This document shows positions 24,281 through 29,156 of a stretch of DNA of 29,156 bases, piece by piece (positions within the stretch are counted from its first letter, which is position 1; every line of letters starts with the position of its first letter). The DNA lies in the IMG/VR virus record IMGVR_UViG_3300020435_000218, positions 1 through 29,156 of that record. One strand, given 5' to 3'. The stretch comes from a virus. The position numbers were made by a program, and so were the translations under genes. The notes below the pieces were generated by a model, which was not told the DNA's origin, searched no databases, and saw only the letters and a list, made by a program, of their open reading frames with translations.

Positions 24281-25930
24281 ATGCCTGCTATAGTAACCAA
24301 TAAATTCAGAATCCACAACGCCAAACAGTTTGTAGAGGCTTTTGATGAAGTATCTACAACCTCTGGCGCTGCAATAACTGATGCAAGTGGGTTACTTAAT
24401 ACTAATATGTACTTATTTATTGGTAAAGTAACCAGCTGGGCGGATGATACAGCACCGCCTACTCCTACTGATTCCGTTTCCAATACAGTCTACAATCACT
24501 GGAGAGACATGATTGCAGCTAAGAAAATTGGATCTACGGATGTCAGTCATGTCGCACCACGTTATAATTGGACAACGGGTTCTAATTACTTTGCATATAC
24601 TCATGCAAACAACGCTCTGTTCGATCAACAATTTTACGTGATGACAGATGACTATAACGTATACAAGTGTCTCGCCAACAATAACGCTGGTGGAACATCT
24701 ACTACAAAACCTACTGGAACAGGAACAACCATTATTTCAACTGCTGACAGTTATAAATGGAAGTTCATGTATCAGATCTCAGCCGCAAGAGCTCTTAAAT
24801 TTGTAACACCAAGTTACATACCCACTCAAAGAGTACGGAAAGCAAACAATGCAATTGCAAATACTACTGACTCATCTTTTCAGTATGATGTTGAAATTGC
24901 AGCAAATACATCAGGTAATGGTGCAATTGAAGTGGCTCACGTAACTGCTGGTGGAAGTGCTTACACATTTGAAGTTGGGACAGTTCAATCAGGACATACA
25001 GAAACCACAACTACTTGTAAAATTACAGGTAGTGGTTTAGCAACTGATGCAATTGTCAATAACGACATTTACTTTACTTCAGATGCCGGTAGTGGTGTTA
25101 CGGGTAAAGGTGGAACAATTACCGATTTCCAATCGGGCACTAAAGTAGTAACTTTCGCACCTGCATTAGCAAGTGCAAACGTTCCAGCTGATGGTGACGG
25201 ATATTCTATCGGTCCTAAAATCTCAATTACTGGTGATGGACATGGAGCAAATGTTCGTGCAACCAATACTGCATCTGGTGTTATTGGTGATATTGTGGTT
25301 GTTGCCGGTGGTAACAATTATGGTAACGCTGTAGCAACAGTTACTACAAATGCTGGTTCTTCCGGTTCTATTTCTCCAATTATCGGCCCACGTGGCGGAC
25401 ATGGAGATGATTCAATTGAAGAACTCGGTGGATTTTTTGTCATGGTTAACAGTAGATTGGAATATGGAGAATCTGGAAACTTTACTACAAACAACGATTT
25501 CCGTAAAATTGGATTGTTAGCACAACCATTGTATGCCAATGGTGATGTTGCAACAGCTACAACTGCTGATCAATGTGTAACTGTTACTGTTCAATCTTGG
25601 AATAGTACAGCATTTGCAGAAGATGAAGTTGTAACAGGATCAGCTTCAGCTGCTACTGGTAAAGTTGTTGACTTCAAAAATAACACAACTCTAAGATTGG
25701 TTGATGTTACTATGGGAGGAAACACTACTGTTGGATATGACGCTATTGCCGGAGCATTTCAAGCAAATGAAACTATTACGGCACCAAGTGGAGCATCAGC
25801 AAATACAAATGGTGTAGTTGGTGGTGATTTCGAGAAATTTTCTGGAGATGTTCTTTACATTGAGAACCGTTCACCCGTAACAAGAGCAGATGACCAAATA
25901 GAAGATGTTAAATTAATTATTGAATTCTAA
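24281..25930 (+). CDS. gp8: Baseplate wedge subunit gp8
   Basis: A 549-residue protein with the opening MPAIVTNKFRIHNAKQFVEA, MYLFIGKVTSWADD, PPTPTDSVSNTVYNHWRDMI, AAKKIGSTDVSHVAPRYNWT and FYVMTDDYNVYKCLANNN, GDxxKWKFMYQIS-like and PSYIPTQRV segments, which are characteristic of gp8 of T4-like marine phages. T4 gp8 is 334 residues; the extra length is a block of beta modules from about residue 205 (VEVAHVTAGGSAYTFEVG-like strands, SITGDGHGANVRATNTASG). gp8 is a dimeric wedge component bound to gp7 and gp10 in T4. Strong ribosome site ATGGAGGAT about ten bases upstream; the gene has its own late promoter box. Confidence 0.88.
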   Translation: MPAIVTNKFRIHNAKQFVEAFDEVSTTSGAAITDASGLLNTNMYLFIGKVTSWADDTAPPTPTDSVSNTVYNHWRDMIAAKKIGSTDVSHVAPRYNWTTGSNYFAYTHANNALFDQQFYVMTDDYNVYKCLANNNAGGTSTTKPTGTGTTIISTADSYKWKFMYQISAARALKFVTPSYIPTQRVRKANNAIANTTDSSFQYDVEIAANTSGNGAIEVAHVTAGGSAYTFEVGTVQSGHTETTTTCKITGSGLATDAIVNNDIYFTSDAGSGVTGKGGTITDFQSGTKVVTFAPALASANVPADGDGYSIGPKISITGDGHGANVRATNTASGVIGDIVVVAGGNNYGNAVATVTTNAGSSGSISPIIGPRGGHGDDSIEELGGFFVMVNSRLEYGESGNFTTNNDFRKIGLLAQPLYANGDVATATTADQCVTVTVQSWNSTAFAEDEVVTGSASAATGKVVDFKNNTTLRLVDVTMGGNTTVGYDAIAGAFQANETITAPSGASANTNGVVGGDFEKFSGDVLYIENRSPVTRADDQIEDVKLIIEF

Positions 25931-25960
25931 TCATAATTTTTATACTAGAGGATAGATTGA

Positions 25961-28900
25961 ATGCCACTTTCTACAAATTTCAATGTTACGCCGTATTATG
26001 ATGATTATGACGAGTCAAAGAATTATTATCGTATTCTTTTTAGACCTGGCTATGCAGTTCAGGCAAGGGAAGTAACACAGCTACAGACCATACTTCAAAA
26101 ACAAATTGAAAGATATGGTCAGCACATGTTCAAGGACGGTAGTAAAGTTCTTGGTGGTGAAGTAACATTAGATACAGATGTTAAATCTCTTAAATTAGAA
26201 ACTCAGGAATCTGCGGTTAATATTAACGCAGCTTCTTTTGTTGGGACAACTATTGTTGGTGCAACTTCTAATGCACGAGCACGTGTCGTGGCTTCGCAGG
26301 CAGCCACTTCAAGTACTCAACCTACGTTAATGTTTCATTATTTGTCAGGTGATACTTTCGATGATGGAGAAACAGTCGCAGCCGGTACAGTACAAGCAAC
26401 AGTTGTTAGTGCGGCCGGAGCATCAGGTATTGAGGGTGCAACTGGTAATGGTTCGGTTGTTAGTGTCGATACAGGCGTATTTTATGTTGGTGGATTCTTT
26501 CTCTTCACTCCCGCAAATACTATAGTTATGGATGCCTATTCCGAAACTCCTTCTGGACGTGTCGGACTAGAAATTACAGAATCAACAGAAACAAGCGATG
26601 ATGATAATACTTTACTTGATCCCGCTTCAGGGACTTATAACTTTGCCGCACCTGGTGCAGCAAGATATAAAATTGCATTAGCATTAAAGAGTAAAGCACT
26701 TACCTCAACAGATCCAGTTTTACAACTTGCCGATGAAAATTTTATCCAGCTATTAAAAGTTATTAGTGGTGTTAAGAATGAAGAAGTTAAATATCCCATG
26801 TATGGGGAACTTGAAAAAACTTTGGCAAGGAGAACATACGATGAATCTGGTGATTATACAATCACTCCATTTAATTTAGACTTAAAAGTTCATAGAGGAA
26901 TTTCTGGTTTAACTTCATCTTCAGGTATTAATGGTACTACAGTACACGGAAATAATACTCTTTTCCTAACTGAACTAGATGTTGGAGATAAAATTTATCT
27001 TGGAGCCAATACCACAACCTCAACTATTACTGCAATTGCTAATAATACAAGATTAACAGTACAAACAACTCTTCCCACGAATTTAGGCAATGCGATAATT
27101 TACAACGAGTCTGAAATCTCTGCTGGTATGGACGCAGGTAAAGCTTATGTAAAGGGGTTTGAATATGAGAGTATTGATACACAGTATATTGATGTAGATA
27201 AAGGTAGAGACACCGAAACTACTACTGATTATAGTATGACTTCAGAGATAGGAAATTATCTTGTAGTTGATACTACTAGTAGTTTATTTGATATTGGTGC
27301 ATCTGAAGTGTGTCAAATGCACTCAGTTCCTTTTGCTTCAATTAACTTGACTAATAATACCACGTATCAAGCAACACAAGTAGGAACTGCAAGAGTTCGC
27401 AGTATGGATTGGGATGCAACCTCTGGAAATATAGCATTCGCAGACACAAACCATTCTAATTACAGACTATATCTTTGGGATGTTAATACTTCAAACAATA
27501 TTACAGGTACCGTTGGTAGCCAAGAATTGGCGAATACAAGAATAGTTCAATTGGATGCTGATTCTACTTCTTATGTAAATGATGCATATACTGGTGCAAG
27601 TATTACAGTTGATACAACAAGTGGAATTGATGTTAGTAATGATGTTAGAATTATAGATGATTATTATTCTGTTGTCAATTTTATTTTGAATGAAGATAGT
27701 AGTGGTGATATAATTCTTTTGGAAGATGATGAAAAAGTATTATTGATGGATTCAGGAAATTTTGTCGTAGCCAATTCTGTATTGTCTCAAGCAACCCAAG
27801 CTAATACTACTTACGAAATAGATTTCAAAATTAAAGATGTAGAAACTATAACCACCGCAACATTAGGTAATCCCCCTTCAATTAATACACACGCCGATAT
27901 TGCTGATACTGGAAAATATAATAGTAGTAGTTCAGGTAATACAATCTTATCTAATACAGATAAGAATACTCTTGTCTTTCCGTTACCTCAAAGTCCAATT
28001 AAAGAAACCGCAGGAGGAGGTAATACAGTTAGCTATATGTTCAAGAAAGTTGAGAAGGCACTATCATCAACTTCTACAGGAAAACTAACTATTACATTAT
28101 CCAATCCTAACTATCGGTTTATGCCGAGTGGTGGAACTTTATCTACAACAAACGCAAGAGAAAATTTTATTGTAATTGTCAAGACCGATAACTCCGCTCA
28201 AACTTTTGTTAATGCTGTTTCTTCTGTCGCGACAATTCCAAGCGCGGCAAATACAGAGGCAAGAGCCGTATCAATAGGAGATTATCTTGACTTAGGAGCA
28301 GTCAATGATGTAGGCTCAACGATTAGGCCAGTTGAAGTTAATGGTAGTAGACAAACAGTAGACATATATTGTAACACAAATGCTACTTTTGTGGCAGATG
28401 TTATTTATACTGTAGAAAGTTCTTCTATAAAGAAAGAGCCCGGACCAAGAACGAAAACATTGGTTTCAGGAAATGGATCAGCTATTGTTGCAACTACTGG
28501 ATCTCCCGCAGTACCTATAACTTCTGTAGCGGGCGGCCAGTTTTATTTTGAAACACCAAATCAAGAAGCTACGGGGACAGATTCTATTCCTGTTTCGGAT
28601 TCATTTAATTTGGTAAAAGTTGTCGATTCAGGACAACCATTTATTCATGTTACTGCAGCAATGATGGCAGCAACTGCTAATAACATTACTGATAGATACA
28701 CATTTGAATCAGGACAAAAAGATAACTTTTATGATCACGCCTCTATTAAATTAAAGGCCGGACAGCCCGGCCCCGCCGGAAAAATTATGGTTGTCGTTGA
28801 TTACTTTGATTGGGATGGTGGAGAAGGTTATCACTCTGTCGATTCTTATCCAACATCTGGAGCTTATAATCAAGTAGACGCCGGAAGCACTCTAACGTTT

Positions 28901-29156
28901 AATTATGGTGCAATTCCAGATTTCACTAGCCCAACTACAGGGGATTCAGTTGCCCTGAGAGATTGTGTCGATTTGCGCCCAAGAAGGGAAAACGCAACAA
29001 ATGATATGAACGATACATTGGCAATCGAAGGAATTCCAACTCCTGACCCAGATGGGACAATTACTTCATCTTTCAGTTATTATTTGTCAAGAGTAGATAA
29101 AATAGCACTTACCAAAGATAGAAAATTCAAAGTACTCAGAGGAGAATCGGGACTCG
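25961..29156 (+). CDS. Large virion structural protein, DUF4815-type, 3' truncated by the window
   Basis: Starts at ATG 25961 with AGAGGATAG upstream, 30 bases after gp8, and is open to the window end (1065 codons seen). The N-terminus, STNFNVTPYYDDYDESKNYY followed by RILFRPGYAVQAREVTQLQT and ILQKQIERYGQHMFKDGS, is the conserved opening of DUF4815-type structural proteins found after gp8 in marine T4-like phages. A beta-rich body follows, with an LLEDDEKVLLMDSG segment related in style to the giant protein and, near the right edge, ALRDCVDLRPRRENATND. Function is unknown; position favours a baseplate or short-fibre-attachment role. The true end lies beyond 29156. Confidence 0.85.
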   Translation, partial: MPLSTNFNVTPYYDDYDESKNYYRILFRPGYAVQAREVTQLQTILQKQIERYGQHMFKDGSKVLGGEVTLDTDVKSLKLETQESAVNINAASFVGTTIVGATSNARARVVASQAATSSTQPTLMFHYLSGDTFDDGETVAAGTVQATVVSAAGASGIEGATGNGSVVSVDTGVFYVGGFFLFTPANTIVMDAYSETPSGRVGLEITESTETSDDDNTLLDPASGTYNFAAPGAARYKIALALKSKALTSTDPVLQLADENFIQLLKVISGVKNEEVKYPMYGELEKTLARRTYDESGDYTITPFNLDLKVHRGISGLTSSSGINGTTVHGNNTLFLTELDVGDKIYLGANTTTSTITAIANNTRLTVQTTLPTNLGNAIIYNESEISAGMDAGKAYVKGFEYESIDTQYIDVDKGRDTETTTDYSMTSEIGNYLVVDTTSSLFDIGASEVCQMHSVPFASINLTNNTTYQATQVGTARVRSMDWDATSGNIAFADTNHSNYRLYLWDVNTSNNITGTVGSQELANTRIVQLDADSTSYVNDAYTGASITVDTTSGIDVSNDVRIIDDYYSVVNFILNEDSSGDIILLEDDEKVLLMDSGNFVVANSVLSQATQANTTYEIDFKIKDVETITTATLGNPPSINTHADIADTGKYNSSSSGNTILSNTDKNTLVFPLPQSPIKETAGGGNTVSYMFKKVEKALSSTSTGKLTITLSNPNYRFMPSGGTLSTTNARENFIVIVKTDNSAQTFVNAVSSVATIPSAANTEARAVSIGDYLDLGAVNDVGSTIRPVEVNGSRQTVDIYCNTNATFVADVIYTVESSSIKKEPGPRTKTLVSGNGSAIVATTGSPAVPITSVAGGQFYFETPNQEATGTDSIPVSDSFNLVKVVDSGQPFIHVTAAMMAATANNITDRYTFESGQKDNFYDHASIKLKAGQPGPAGKIMVVVDYFDWDGGEGYHSVDSYPTSGAYNQVDAGSTLTFNYGAIPDFTSPTTGDSVALRDCVDLRPRRENATNDMNDTLAIEGIPTPDPDGTITSSFSYYLSRVDKIALTKDRKFKVLRGESGL
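28756..28772 (+). repeat. GC-rich inverted repeat within the DUF4815-type gene
   Basis: GGCCGG (28756-28761) and CCGGCC (28767-28772) flank a five-base loop, in codons for AGQPGPAG. It is one of the few GC-dense spots in this AT-rich region and could form a stable RNA hairpin, but its location inside a conserved-looking reading frame means it may just reflect Gly/Pro codons. Confidence 0.4.

Noticed and set aside
28755-28790. Collagen-like repeat (GQPGPAG) in the DUF4815-type protein
   Set aside because: Only about two Gly-x-y triplets are present; too short for a collagen-like stalk.

Overview
The window is a late (virion morphogenesis) region of an AT-rich, T4-like myovirus genome. The gene content and protein style resemble the marine T4-like group that infects cyanobacteria and SAR11-type bacteria. 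The evidence is the set of T4 baseplate and tail homologues (gp4, gp26, a gp19/gp54-family tube protein, gp48, gp53, gp5, gp25, gp6, gp8). It is supported by large beta-rich structural proteins with 'LLEDG'-type and 'HPxxxSTTxDGTH...YYYCxxHxGMG' segments that I know from marine T4-like phages. The host cannot be read from this window. There are no tRNAs, rRNAs, CRISPR arrays, insertion sequences or metabolic genes, and almost every base is coding.

Layout. The left arm (1-2959) is read leftwards: gp4 head-completion nuclease, a 201-aa conserved protein of unknown role, a gp19/gp54-family tail-tube protein with an arginine/glycine-rich tail, gp26, a -1-frame extension of gp26 that looks like a programmed-frameshift tail-assembly-chaperone arrangement, and the start of a probable tape-measure protein that runs out of the window. 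The right arm (3009-29156) is read rightwards: gp48 tube cap, gp53 wedge, a gp27-like hub, a gp5 spike without a visible lysozyme domain, four proteins of unknown role (157, 892, 60 and 695 aa), gp25, gp6, a giant 2698-aa protein in the slot where T4 has gp7, gp8, and the first 1065 codons of a DUF4815-type structural protein.

Regulation. The arms diverge from about 2957-3009, where an exact T4-type late promoter box (TATAAATA, 2959-2966) overlaps the gp4 start codon and points into the gp48 operon. A second exact box (24212-24219) sits before gp8 with a small hairpin and T-run. Most genes are coupled by 1-8 nt overlaps or short gaps.

How the genes work together. Together they would build the contractile-tail baseplate: hub and spike (gp27-like, gp5, gp26 products), wedges (gp6, gp25, gp53, gp8, and probably the giant protein), and the tube start and length control (gp48, tube protein, tape measure), plus head completion (gp4).

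The most interesting points are the gp26 frameshift cassette, with a slippery U UUU UUC heptamer and an upstream Shine-Dalgarno-like GAGGGG, and the giant protein. The giant carries cupredoxin-like domains with a complete amicyanin-spaced Cys-x2-His-x2-Met loop. It also carries a tract in which the front and back halves of that domain are separately multiplied (three front halves, three back halves, only one joined pair).
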